This document shows positions 15,057 through 22,011 of a DNA stretch of 22,953 bases, in pieces. The notes under the pieces were generated by a model. It worked only from the letters and a program-made list of their open reading frames with translations. It did not search any database and was not told where the DNA came from. A program made the translations under genes and the position numbers. The DNA comes from JACOND01 sp051011135. GTDB lineage: Bacteria > Bdellovibrionota > Bdellovibrionia > Bdellovibrionales > UBA1609. How positions within the stretch are numbered: position 1 is the stretch's first letter; each line of letters starts with the position of its first letter. The stretch spans positions 1-22,953 of the forward strand of contig JBPCUO010000096.1 in the NCBI GenBank assembly GCA_051011135.1. Reading direction: 5' to 3'.

Positions 15057-17132
15057 TTAAAATAAAAAAGGACTTATTAATAAAGCAACAATAGACATTA
15101 ATTTAATAATAATATTCATGGAAGGCCCTGTTGTATCTTTAAAAGGATCTCCTACCGTATCTCCTATAACAGCGGCTTGATGAGTCGCTCCACCTTTGGA
15201 TTCACCTTTTACGGCTCCTTGTTCAATATATTTTTTTGCATTATCCCAAGCCCCACCAGAGTTAGCCATAAAAAGAGCTAGGACAACTCCTGTCACTAAA
15301 GCTCCTGCTAAAGCGCCACCTAAAGTACTTGGCCCTAAAAAGAATCCTATTAAAACGGGAGCAGCAACAGCGGTCACTCCTGGAAGAATCATTTCACGAA
15401 TAGCCGCTTTGGTAGAAATTTCTACACATCTTTTTGTATCTGGTTCCGCTTGTCCTTCTAGTAGTCCTTTAATTTCTCTAAACTGTCTTCGAATCTCTTC
15501 CACCATCTTGCCAGCGGCCTTACTTACAGAAGTCATTGTTAAGCTTCCACAAAATAAAACAACCATAGCCCCTAAAAATAAACCTGTCACAACTCTCGGA
15601 TCCGTAATATCAATAGATAATTCTTGTCCCGAATTTAAAACAACAGATTGTTTAAACGCTACAAAAAGAGCTAAAGCTGTTAAAGCCGCAGAGCCAATAG
15701 CAAAACCTTTTCCTATCGCTGCTGTTGTATTACCTAAAGCATCTAGGTTATCTGTGATTTTTCTAACCTCAGGGCCTAAACCACTCATCTCTACAATACC
15801 ACCTGCATTATCTGCTACCGGTCCATAAGCATCGATTGTCATAGTCACTCCCACTGTTGATAACATACCTACAGCAGCAATTGCGATTCCATACAATCCA
15901 CAAAATAAATAAGAACCCATAGTAATAGATGCAATTAAAAATAAAGGAATCGTACAAGACTCTAAGCCTAAAGCCACTCCAGAAATAATATTTGTTGCTG
16001 GACCTGTTTTAGAAGCTTCAACCACTCGATAAACTGGTTTTCCAGCCGTATAATATTCTGTGGATTTACCAATAAGAATTCCACCAATTTGCCCCAGAAG
16101 AACTGCCAGACATAACTTGTAACCTCCGCCACAAGCTAAAATGACTCCTAATCCAAAAAGTAAAAATAAAATACCGGAAGTTAATTCCGCTCCTGCTAAA
16201 GCTAAAGAAGGTTTTAGTTTTTTTAAAAAATTCATTCCAAAAATACCAACTAAAGAACAAACAAGACCTATACTGGCTAACCAAATAGGAAGGATCATTA
16301 AAAATTTTTGAGATGTATTAGGGAAATAAGCAAGTAAGCTCTCAGAGCCCATCGTTGCTGCAATAGTAATAGAGGCAACCATAGCTCCTACATAAGATTC
16401 AAAAATATCAGCTCCCATACCAGCGACATCACCTACATTATCACCTACATTATCTGCAATCACACCAGGGTTCCTTGGATCATCTTCAGGAATACCTGCT
16501 TCTAATTTACCAACAAGGTCTGAGCCTACATCAGCCGCTTTTGTGAAAATTCCTCCACCGACACGGGCAAAAAGAGCAATAGAAGAGGCTCCCATAGAAA
16601 ACCCAGAAATCACAGAAAGAATATTAGAGCCTTTAAGAAATTCTGTTATAGACATATTATTTAAAGTACAAGTCATTAAAATGTATAATCCACCCAAACC
16701 TAGCAAACCAAAACTGGCCACAGATAATCCCATAATGGCTCCGCCATTAAAAGCAATGGAAAGAGCTTTAACAGTCCCTGATTCTTGAGCGGCTTGAGCC
16801 GTTCTTACATTTCCTCGAGTTGCTGCTTTCATGCCTATAAAACCAGCAAGAGCAGAGCAAGAAGCTCCAAGGATAAAAGCCAAACTTGTTTGATAGGTAA
16901 ATCCAAAATAAAGTAAAACGGCTACAACTAAAACAAAAACAGCCAATCGACTGTATTCTGCCTTTAAAAAAGTCATTGAACCTTCATGAATGCTTTCTGC
17001 AATTTTTTGCATTTTCTCTGAGCCAGGAGATTGTCTTTTAATATAAGAATAAAGCTTATAAGCAACTAATAAACCTAGCAAACCTGTTGTCAAAACCAGG
17101 GCTATATTTTGATTATAAAGCATTTCAAACAT
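15057..17132 (-). CDS. hppA: Membrane-bound ion-pumping pyrophosphatase, K+-dependent type
   Basis: Couples pyrophosphate hydrolysis to H+ or Na+ export across the inner membrane. The 691 residues are mostly transmembrane (about 16 helices), the family norm. The catalytic loops are intact: DVGSDLVGK (201-209) and NPGVIADNVGDNVGDVAGMGADIFESY (221-247); EYYTAGKPVYRVVEASKTGPATN and DAYGPVADNAGG are also conserved. At GNTTAAIGKG (467-476), alanine stands where K+-independent enzymes carry lysine, so this is the K+-dependent subfamily, which includes Na+ pumps. Glu245 in FESY is the ion-linked acidic residue. An AGAGGT lies before the ATG. It is a single gene with its own 173-base divergent upstream region. 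The pumped ion is not decided by sequence reading alone. Confidence 0.95.
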   Translation of the reverse strand: MFEMLYNQNIALVLTTGLLGLLVAYKLYSYIKRQSPGSEKMQKIAESIHEGSMTFLKAEYSRLAVFVLVVAVLLYFGFTYQTSLAFILGASCSALAGFIGMKAATRGNVRTAQAAQESGTVKALSIAFNGGAIMGLSVASFGLLGLGGLYILMTCTLNNMSITEFLKGSNILSVISGFSMGASSIALFARVGGGIFTKAADVGSDLVGKLEAGIPEDDPRNPGVIADNVGDNVGDVAGMGADIFESYVGAMVASITIAATMGSESLLAYFPNTSQKFLMILPIWLASIGLVCSLVGIFGMNFLKKLKPSLALAGAELTSGILFLLFGLGVILACGGGYKLCLAVLLGQIGGILIGKSTEYYTAGKPVYRVVEASKTGPATNIISGVALGLESCTIPLFLIASITMGSYLFCGLYGIAIAAVGMLSTVGVTMTIDAYGPVADNAGGIVEMSGLGPEVRKITDNLDALGNTTAAIGKGFAIGSAALTALALFVAFKQSVVLNSGQELSIDITDPRVVTGLFLGAMVVLFCGSLTMTSVSKAAGKMVEEIRRQFREIKGLLEGQAEPDTKRCVEISTKAAIREMILPGVTAVAAPVLIGFFLGPSTLGGALAGALVTGVVLALFMANSGGAWDNAKKYIEQGAVKGESKGGATHQAAVIGDTVGDPFKDTTGPSMNIIIKLMSIVALLISPFLF

Positions 17133-17163
17133 TGGGTACCTCTTTTATTTTCCTTAAAATCAA

Positions 17164-17193
17164 TTATTAACAATATCTTTTTTTAGTTGTCTA
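17164..17193 (-). promoter_or_regulatory. Possible hppA promoter
   Basis: On the minus strand, TAGACA (17193-17188) matches five of six -35 positions, and TAATAA/TTAATA near 17170-17164 offers a weak -10 box at 17-18 bases. The leader to the ATG at 17132 would be about 25 bases and contains the Shine-Dalgarno. Many AT-rich alternatives exist in this stretch, so this is tentative. Confidence 0.3.
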
Positions 17194-17270
17194 TATAAAA
17201 CTGAAAAACCCTTCCTTAATATAAAAATAATAATAAAGTGCGAAAAATAGGAGATTTCTTAAAAAAAATC

Positions 17271-17299
17271 TGGATAAAAAATCCTCTTTTAAGTAAGAT
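17271..17299 (+). promoter_or_regulatory. Probable promoter of the four-helix membrane protein gene
   Basis: TGGATA (17271-17276), a 17-base spacer and TAAGAT (17294-17299) are followed after exactly 6 bases by the ATG at 17306. That is the spacing expected if transcription starts at the start codon itself. No Shine-Dalgarno is present. Each hexamer matches four of six consensus positions. Confidence 0.45.
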
Positions 17300-17305
17300 T
17301 CTAAT

Positions 17306-17698
17306 ATGAGTTATGAATTTTATAGAATTTTACACCTAGTATTCATTTGTACGCTTCTATTTTCACTAGGAGGTCTATGGGCTTTTTATAGTTCTAACAA
17401 CTCTAAAGATCGATTTGTTAAAAGAATTCTCTTAACTCTTCATGGCCTTAGTCTTTTTATTATTTTTGTCGCTGGGTTTGGCTTGATTGCTAAGCTAAAA
17501 ATACCTACTCCTTGGCCTCAATGGATCTATATTAAACTCTTCATGTGGTTGGTATTAAGTTTATTTCCCTTTTTTCTAAGAAAAAAATGGCTGCGCTTTC
17601 TTTCTAAAAAAACAAATTCCATTGTTTCTTTAATTTTATTACTTTTGGCTATTATAATTCTTGTGGTCTCTGCTACAAAAAAAGTAACTTTATTTTAA
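17306..17698 (+). CDS. Small integral membrane protein, about four helices
   Basis: Unrecognised family. The 130 residues form four hydrophobic helices (about 8-28, 43-63, 73-92 and 105-123) joined by short basic loops. Histidines lie in the first two helices (ILHLVF, TLHGLSL), and PTPWPQWIYIKLFMW precedes the third. The layout is reminiscent of small cytochrome-b-like or SirB/HemJ-type proteins, but the resemblance is too loose to name a function. It stands alone, divergent from hppA and convergent with rplX. No Shine-Dalgarno is seen; the start is the only ATG before the first helix. A GC-poor hairpin follows its stop. Confidence 0.75.
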   Translation: MSYEFYRILHLVFICTLLFSLGGLWAFYSSNNSKDRFVKRILLTLHGLSLFIIFVAGFGLIAKLKIPTPWPQWIYIKLFMWLVLSLFPFFLRKKWLRFLSKKTNSIVSLILLLLAIIILVVSATKKVTLF

Positions 17699-17702
17699 AT
17701 AA

Positions 17703-17721
17703 AAAATCCCACTAGGATTTT
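17703..17721. terminator. Possible weak bidirectional terminator hairpin
   Basis: AAAATCC (17703-17709) and GGATTTT (17715-17721) form a 7-bp stem with a 5-base loop, 5 bases after the stop of the membrane protein gene. Read on the minus strand, the stem is followed by a run of T residues (complement of the preceding A run), so it could serve the rpmB-rplX transcript better than the plus-strand gene. Confidence 0.5.
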
Positions 17722-17810
17722 CCTATTTACAAGTCCAAAGATATTTTTTCTAAATTGTTTTTAATTGGATCTAAAGCTTTTTCTAAGTAATTTTTAAAAT
17801 CTGTTAAGAA

Positions 17811-18155
17811 TTATTTAGAAAATAATTTCTTCTTATCTTTTGTATCTGATGCAGTTTTTTCAGCAGGTTTTTTAGAAGCTTTTTCAGTAGGTTTTTTGGC
17901 TTGTACAAGCTTCTTAGTTTTCGAAGACTTTTTAACTGGCTTTGAAGCCGCTTGAAGTAACGAGACATTAGAGTAATCAATGAAACCTTCTTTTTTTAGA
18001 ATCCCTTCTTTTTTATCAAATAAAGTTTGTACACGAACTCCCTTCACTCGAATTTTTCTTTTCATAAAATTCACTTCTAAAACCGGGCCTTTTCGTCCTT
18101 TTTCTTTGCCTGCAATGATCTTAACTTCATCTCCTGTTTTGATTCTTAGTTTCAT
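17811..18155 (-). CDS. rplX: 50S ribosomal protein L24, displaced from the spc operon
   Basis: An assembly-initiating protein of the large subunit that binds 23S rRNA. Of 114 residues, 1-70 match L24: the KOW motif (IKTGDEVKIIAGKEKGRKGPV, residues 5-25) and the later EGFIDYSNVSLL. Residues about 76-114 are a Lys/Ala/Thr-rich, low-complexity tail not usual in L24. The ATG overlaps the rpmB stop (ATGA), so translation is coupled. In most bacteria rplX lies between rplN and rplE in the spc operon, so its pairing with rpmB is unusual. It could be a relocated sole copy or a second copy; the window cannot decide. Not recognisably another KOW protein, because the L24-specific C-terminal block is present. 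Confidence 0.87.
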   Translation of the reverse strand: MKLRIKTGDEVKIIAGKEKGRKGPVLEVNFMKRKIRVKGVRVQTLFDKKEGILKKEGFIDYSNVSLLQAASKPVKKSSKTKKLVQAKKPTEKASKKPAEKTASDTKDKKKLFSK

Positions 18156-18472
18156 ACTTTTTTCTCCTGTTTTTCCTGAGAAGCTTTTGGTTTTTTATTC
18201 ATTTTTTTAAGAATACGCTTTTTTACAGTCGAAGCCTTTGAAGATAAATTTTTCAAAGATTGTTTCATGATAAAGTTATCAAAATTACCTTGTTTATCAA
18301 TATCTCTGATTGTAGAAGTTGCCACTTTTAATTTTACAAATTCATTGAGTTGATGGCTAAAAAATCTTTTTGCTTGAATATTAGGCAAAGCTCTTGATTT
18401 TGTTTTAATGTTGGAATGACTGACTACGTTTTTTACAACTGGGCCTTTTCCTGTTAATTCACACTTTGACAC
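18152..18472 (-). CDS. rpmB: 50S ribosomal protein L28
   Basis: A large-subunit protein. The opening SKCELTGKGPVVKNVVSHSNIKTKSRALPNIQ matches the L28 N-terminus, and FVKLKVATSTIRDIDKQGNFDNFI matches the C-terminal half of the domain. At 106 residues it exceeds the usual length of about 60-80; the extra is a Lys-rich tail (about residues 78-106). The start is GTG (18472-18470), with AAGGAGT upstream. TGA stop bases overlap the rplX ATG. Its usual partner rpmG is absent here. Confidence 0.88.
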   Translation of the reverse strand: MSKCELTGKGPVVKNVVSHSNIKTKSRALPNIQAKRFFSHQLNEFVKLKVATSTIRDIDKQGNFDNFIMKQSLKNLSSKASTVKKRILKKMNKKPKASQEKQEKKV

Positions 18473-18500
18473 TTTCTACTCCTTAACTTGTAAGCTAAGT

Positions 18501-18529
18501 TTAATATCAATTTTTAATATTTTTGGCAA
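18501..18529 (-). promoter_or_regulatory. Probable rpmB-rplX promoter
   Basis: On the minus strand, TTGCCA (18529-18524) and TATTAA (18506-18501) are separated by exactly 17 bases, five and four of six matches to consensus. A transcript starting near 18494 would have a leader of about 22 bases that includes the AAGGAGT ribosome-binding site. It is divergent from the rpsR promoter. Confidence 0.55.
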
Positions 18530-18557
18530 ATATTTTGATAAATTAATGAGAAAAAAC

Positions 18558-18591
18558 TTGATTTTAAAAGCTTTTCTTTATAAAAAAGCTT
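18558..18591 (+). promoter_or_regulatory. Probable rpsR promoter with embedded inverted repeat
   Basis: TTGATT (18558-18563) and TAAAAA (18581-18586) are 17 bases apart, predicting a start near 18593 and a leader of about 19 bases that includes AAAGG. An 8-bp inverted repeat, AAGCTTTT (18568-18575) and AAAAGCTT (18584-18591), spans the spacer and -10 box. It may be a protein-binding site or reflect AT-rich chance. Confidence 0.42.
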
Positions 18592-18611
18592 AGGATATAC
18601 AAAGGAAATCA

Positions 18612-18890
18612 ATGAAAAATTTCTTAGGAAATAAAACAGCGGATAAAAAGAAACAATCAAAAGGAGAGATCTTTTTTGATTATAAAAACCCTATTGCTCT
18701 TTATGATTACATAGAAGGAGGGAAAATATCCCCTGCTCGTACGACTAATTTAAGGCATAAAGAACAAAAGCAACTGCGTAATGCTATTAAAAAAGCTCGT
18801 AATCTTGGTTTAGTTCCTATTAGCCATCAAGCCTATGACAATTTTGGAAGAAAACCTGAGTTAATCTCTCCAAAGTCTTTTAGTTACTAA
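18612..18890 (+). CDS. rpsR: 30S ribosomal protein S18
   Basis: A small-subunit protein that pairs with S6 on the platform. The product has 92 residues; the core FDYKNPIALYDYIEGGKISPARTTNLRHKEQKQLRNAIKKARNLGLVPI matches S18, including the R-x-T..L..K.Q..L..AIK.AR pattern. The usual Arg-rich N-terminus is replaced by MKNFLGNKTADKKKQSKG, and a C-terminal extension of about 17 residues follows the point where most S18 chains end. The usual rpsF/rplI neighbours are absent; the gene stands alone. AAAGGAA precedes the ATG. Its stop abuts the stop of the convergent next gene with no gap. Confidence 0.9.
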   Translation: MKNFLGNKTADKKKQSKGEIFFDYKNPIALYDYIEGGKISPARTTNLRHKEQKQLRNAIKKARNLGLVPISHQAYDNFGRKPELISPKSFSY

Positions 18891-19082
18891 TTAAAAAGAA
18901 AGTATCTCAAGATGAGACCAAGACAGTCTTTGGTTTTTATAAAAAACAGCTCCCACCATTTTTAAATGCCTATCCTTTAGATGATTGAGTTTAAAACTGG
19001 AACCTTCCTTTTGAATTTCCCAATGACGAGGATTTAAACCAAATTCTATCAATTGATTTCGTAAAGTTTCATATATTTTCAT
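18891..19082 (-). CDS. Small hypothetical protein, 63 residues
   Basis: Unrecognised. A short soluble protein rich in charged and aromatic residues, with NPRHWEIQKEG and LSWSHLEILSF as its most distinctive parts. There is no signal peptide, membrane helix or cysteine. A strong AGGAG sits 7 bases before the ATG, and the stop abuts that of rpsR, both supporting a real gene. It lies downstream of the 203-residue membrane gene on the same strand (118-base gap), so it could be on that transcript. Confidence 0.6.
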   Translation of the reverse strand: MKIYETLRNQLIEFGLNPRHWEIQKEGSSFKLNHLKDRHLKMVGAVFYKNQRLSWSHLEILSF

Positions 19083-19200
19083 AAAATTCTCCTTTTAAAA
19101 ATAGCATGCAAAAAGAGAAGCTGTTTTTTTAAAAGAAAGCGTCCTTATTTATCTGTTTTTGACAAATTAAGTCTGACCTGTTCAAATCTCGAACAAAATG

Positions 19201-19812
19201 TTAAGGATATTTAGAGCAAGATTCGGAAAGAATAGAAAATTTTCTTAAACGAGCAGGAGCTGCCTGTTTAGAGTTGGGAAGTTTTGAAATGATATTATTT
19301 TCAAAAAATTTCAAAGTATCTCTGCCATAAAGAATTTGCACTTCTTTTTTAATATCACAAAAAAGCGCCATATCAGATCGATTCAACCAATTTAATTTAC
19401 TGACCTTTCCACTTAACACTTCCTCTCTCCAAGATAATAAAACCATCGTTTCCATACCAATAAACAACTGATCTCTTACTTCTTTGATTTCTGAAAGATC
19501 CTTAAAGCATTCTGGAACGACCAGCTTAAAATCTGTTAAAAGACGATTTAAATAGGAAAAGTACTCATAACAAGCCCCTGGAGATACTGTCTCTCTACAT
19601 ATTTTTAATAATCTTGGAATAATAGGAAGAGAGTAAACTTTTTCTTTTGGGTTTTTAAAAAGAATTCCCGCTTGAACAGATTGAAAATTTTCAATTTGAG
19701 TATCGCAAAACTTATGAGGAGGATCGTTTACTAAAATAAAAAAAATACCTATAGATATAGCTATTAAAGCAACTAAAGTCTTCGGTAATTTTTTTATAAG
19801 ATCGTCTAACAT
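19201..19812 (-). CDS. Membrane-anchored hypothetical protein, 203 residues
   Basis: Unrecognised family. One transmembrane helix (about 12-28, VALIAISIGIFFILV) follows a short basic N-terminus, with no obvious signal-peptidase site, so the remaining 175 residues probably face the periplasm as an anchored domain. That domain holds six cysteines (in FCDTQ, KICRE, GACYE, PECFK, LFCDI and ESCSK), enough for three disulfides. It starts 14 bases after the secreted 169-residue gene, indicating cotranscription and perhaps joint function. No catalytic motif is evident. Confidence 0.75.
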   Translation of the reverse strand: MLDDLIKKLPKTLVALIAISIGIFFILVNDPPHKFCDTQIENFQSVQAGILFKNPKEKVYSLPIIPRLLKICRETVSPGACYEYFSYLNRLLTDFKLVVPECFKDLSEIKEVRDQLFIGMETMVLLSWREEVLSGKVSKLNWLNRSDMALFCDIKKEVQILYGRDTLKFFENNIISKLPNSKQAAPARLRKFSILSESCSKYP

Positions 19813-19826
19813 AAAAGATTATTTAA

Positions 19827-20336
19827 TTATAATCTTTTTCCACAATTTTTCAAATCAGGATTAATAGGATTTCTAGGTTTGTTTCCGACTTGAAACCAAG
19901 TGCTTTTATCTTTTGAACAGTAAAAAATTTTGCCAACAATATCTTTTTTTAAGTTATAAACTTCTACCATCTCAAAAAAAGATGTAAAAAAAGTCTTAAT
20001 CACTTTTTTATTGTTAATTCCTTGAGATTTTAAAACTTCTAAATTTTCCTCAATAGACTGAAGCAATTTATAAGAATGAAGCCTTTGATGCAAGTGAGGT
20101 ATCGATGAAACCTGAGCATAAAGCTTACTTATGATCTGATTTGTTGCTAAAGATTCTTTTTCTAAAGATTCTTTATTGCCTCCCTCTTGGATGATTTTAT
20201 GAAAATCTTTAGCTTTAGAAGCTAAAGAAACAAATTCGCCTTTTAATGTTGGTCTTAATTCAAATCGAGGTCTTTGAATATTAGCAAATGATTCGCTGAT
20301 AAGGAAAAAAGATAAGAAAATAAGAAGCCTTTTCAT
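19827..20336 (-). CDS. Secreted hypothetical protein, 169 residues
   Basis: Unrecognised family. Residues 1-18 are a Sec signal peptide (ending ESFA). The mature part is mainly helical (LASKAKDFHKIIQEGG, IISKLYAQVSSI) and ends in a small region with two cysteines (FYCSKDKSTW, KNCGKRL) that may form a disulfide. There is no lipobox. The gene lies between an outer-membrane barrel gene (57 bases upstream) and a membrane-anchored Cys-rich protein (14 bases downstream). Its own promoter ends 6 bases before the ATG and there is no Shine-Dalgarno, so it may be leaderless. Confidence 0.78.
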   Translation of the reverse strand: MKRLLIFLSFFLISESFANIQRPRFELRPTLKGEFVSLASKAKDFHKIIQEGGNKESLEKESLATNQIISKLYAQVSSIPHLHQRLHSYKLLQSIEENLEVLKSQGINNKKVIKTFFTSFFEMVEVYNLKKDIVGKIFYCSKDKSTWFQVGNKPRNPINPDLKNCGKRL

Positions 20337-20342
20337 AAGGCC

Positions 20343-20371
20343 AATCTATAAATAGATGTTTTTTGAGTCAA
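20343..20371 (-). promoter_or_regulatory. Strong promoter placing transcription start at the ATG of the 169-residue gene
   Basis: On the minus strand, TTGACT (20371-20366), a 17-base spacer and TAGATT (20348-20343) are followed after 6 bases by ATG (20336). This is among the best consensus matches in the window, and its spacing predicts a leaderless mRNA. No Shine-Dalgarno lies between the box and the start codon. Confidence 0.55.
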
Positions 20372-20393
20372 TAAAAACTTCTCTTACTGCTGC

Positions 20394-21611
20394 TTAAAAC
20401 TTATATACGCCTGTTAATTTTATATTTGTATAATAATTCATTCCTTTTAATAAATTTTTTACACTCCCACCAGGTTGAAAAGCACCTACCAGCATAAGTA
20501 TTTTAAATTCATCATTCATTTTCTTTATAAAAATCATATCTAATTCTCTTCCCAAAAATTCTTTGGGAGCAGAAGCTTGATGATGCATCACAGATCTATC
20601 TATTCGATAAGCTTTTTGACCTAGACGAACTTTACCCCGTGCTGTTGATTTCATATTATGAAGCACAAGTTGAAAATCAAAATTAAAAAAAGAGGTTTTG
20701 TAACCCGCATAAGCATAAGTTAAATTCCCCCAAAGAAAAAGCTGTAAAAAACCAGCATTTTTATAACGATTATACAACCATGGGTTATAGTTTTCTGTAT
20801 CACTATGGTAGCCTACAAAAAATCGACTTCCCGACCATTCCAACTTAGTATAAGCCAACTCTACATGATACATGCTTTGATTAGAGCGAAATTTAAACCC
20901 ATCCCCATGAGCGATACCAATCAATTTATAATCTAAGTTCATACTAGCGACATTTCCATCGATAGCCGCTCCATAACGAGTTGTTTTTTCAGACTCTTCT
21001 TTAAAAAAAGAATTCGAAAGATAAACAAGGTGTAAATTAACATGATTAAAAAATTCAGAGATAGAGTGTAGGTCTAAAAAGACACCCGTTCCATATCTTA
21101 AACTAGGCAGTTCTTGAGTTTCTATATATTGCTTTGGCATATAGGCTCCAAAAATATCTAAATGAATCAGCCTTGTACTATAGTTCACAAATAAACCGTC
21201 TAAAAAATAAGGATAGGTCTCTATAGAATTTGTAGATATAATTTCATGAAAATGAGATTCATAAGGAATTCTTCCCATAACCAAGCTTAATTCTTTATTC
21301 AAAAACCATTTTCCCAAGACATAAAGCCTCACAGAACCCTGAGGATCTTTATCAAAATAAGCATGAGATAAAAGCCAAAAATGGGTTTCAAAAACTTCAC
21401 TAGGTCTAATGATTCCCTTTAATCGAAAAGTTTGATCTGTCGAAAGTGTACTGTAGTTAGAGTTTTGAATATTTTGTACTTCTGTACGAAGCTTAAAAAA
21501 ACTTTCAAAATCTATTTCTGAAAAAGACATTGATGAGTACGAAGACAACGCCCCTATAAGCAGAAGACTTATAGGCCTCAATAAAGATCTCAAATCATTT
21601 TTTAAATTCAT
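20394..21611 (-). CDS. Outer-membrane beta-barrel protein, alginate-export/porin-like
   Basis: A predicted outer-membrane channel of 405 residues. A signal sequence (about 1-31) precedes many alternating hydrophobic/aromatic strands, and the chain ends in TGVYKF, a terminal Phe as BamA substrates have. The block LGRELDMIFIKKMNDEFKILMLVGAFQPGG near the C-terminus resembles the closing strands of the alginate-export (AlgE-like) barrel family. That similarity is judged by eye. No alginate genes are nearby, so a general porin or specific solute channel is equally possible. AAGGACGC precedes the ATG. It heads a three-gene minus-strand group of exported proteins. Confidence 0.78.
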   Translation of the reverse strand: MNLKNDLRSLLRPISLLLIGALSSYSSMSFSEIDFESFFKLRTEVQNIQNSNYSTLSTDQTFRLKGIIRPSEVFETHFWLLSHAYFDKDPQGSVRLYVLGKWFLNKELSLVMGRIPYESHFHEIISTNSIETYPYFLDGLFVNYSTRLIHLDIFGAYMPKQYIETQELPSLRYGTGVFLDLHSISEFFNHVNLHLVYLSNSFFKEESEKTTRYGAAIDGNVASMNLDYKLIGIAHGDGFKFRSNQSMYHVELAYTKLEWSGSRFFVGYHSDTENYNPWLYNRYKNAGFLQLFLWGNLTYAYAGYKTSFFNFDFQLVLHNMKSTARGKVRLGQKAYRIDRSVMHHQASAPKEFLGRELDMIFIKKMNDEFKILMLVGAFQPGGSVKNLLKGMNYYTNIKLTGVYKF

Positions 21612-21696
21612 AGCGTCCTTATTAGAATAAGATAAAAAATAAACTTTATAAAATCTATAAATGACATTTAATTAGTATTTTTTTATCTATTATGTT

Positions 21697-21725
21697 TTTA
21701 TCCACAGAAATCTTATAAAAGTCAA
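21697..21725 (-). promoter_or_regulatory. Probable promoter of the outer-membrane barrel gene
   Basis: On the minus strand, TTGACT (21725-21720) and GATAAA (21702-21697) are 17 bases apart. Transcription from near 21690 would give a leader of about 80 bases, longer than for other genes here, with the ribosome-binding AAGGA close to the ATG. Confidence 0.45.
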
Positions 21726-21734
21726 AATTTTATT

Positions 21735-21764
21735 TTGCCGTATGGCTTTAAATATTGGTATATT
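21735..21764 (+). promoter_or_regulatory. Probable tRNA-Pro promoter
   Basis: TTGCCG (21735-21740) and TATATT (21759-21764) with an 18-base spacer lie about 43 bases before the tRNA. It is the best plus-strand match in the 195-base divergent region. The downstream repeat of TATTGGTA (21784-21791) offers a weaker alternative. Confidence 0.45.
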
Positions 21765-21806
21765 ACTTTTTTATGAGTAGTGTATTATTGGTACATTTCT
21801 TTATAT

Positions 21807-21883
<77 letters not shown>

Positions 21884-21969
21884 TTTAATACAAAACACCA
21901 ATTACGAAAAACTAAAATCGCTAAAAAGTTTAAAAAAGTGTTTAATTGATAAATACAATGATCTAAAAA

Positions 21970-21996
21970 AAAGAGCTCTTTGTACAAGAGCTCTTT
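21970..21996. terminator. Intrinsic terminator, bidirectional, best on the minus strand
   Basis: A 9-bp stem, AAAGAGCTC (21970-21978) with GAGCTCTTT (21988-21996), closes a 9-base loop. Read on the minus strand it is followed by an uninterrupted run of T residues, a classic terminator for the ankyrin gene ending at 22012. On the plus strand it lies 87 bases after the tRNA and is followed by a T-rich stretch, so it can also end the tRNA transcript. Confidence 0.8.
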
Positions 21997-22011
21997 AATT
22001 TATTTTAAGTT

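Noticed and set aside
15196..15828. 210-codon plus-strand open frame inside hppA
   Set aside because: It is antisense to strongly conserved pyrophosphatase sequence, rich in Pro/Ala/Ser/Thr as expected of a mirror frame, and has no start signals or family resemblance.
19159..19187. Consensus TTGACA on the plus strand (19159-19164)
   Set aside because: The best -10 partner at 17 bases is poor, and transcription would run antisense into the 203-residue gene with no plus-strand gene to serve.
19176..19196. tRNA-like T-arm (GTTCAAATC) upstream of the 63-residue gene
   Set aside because: Only nine bases match the T-loop; no acceptor, D or anticodon arms can be drawn around it, and the match to tRNA-Pro ends there.
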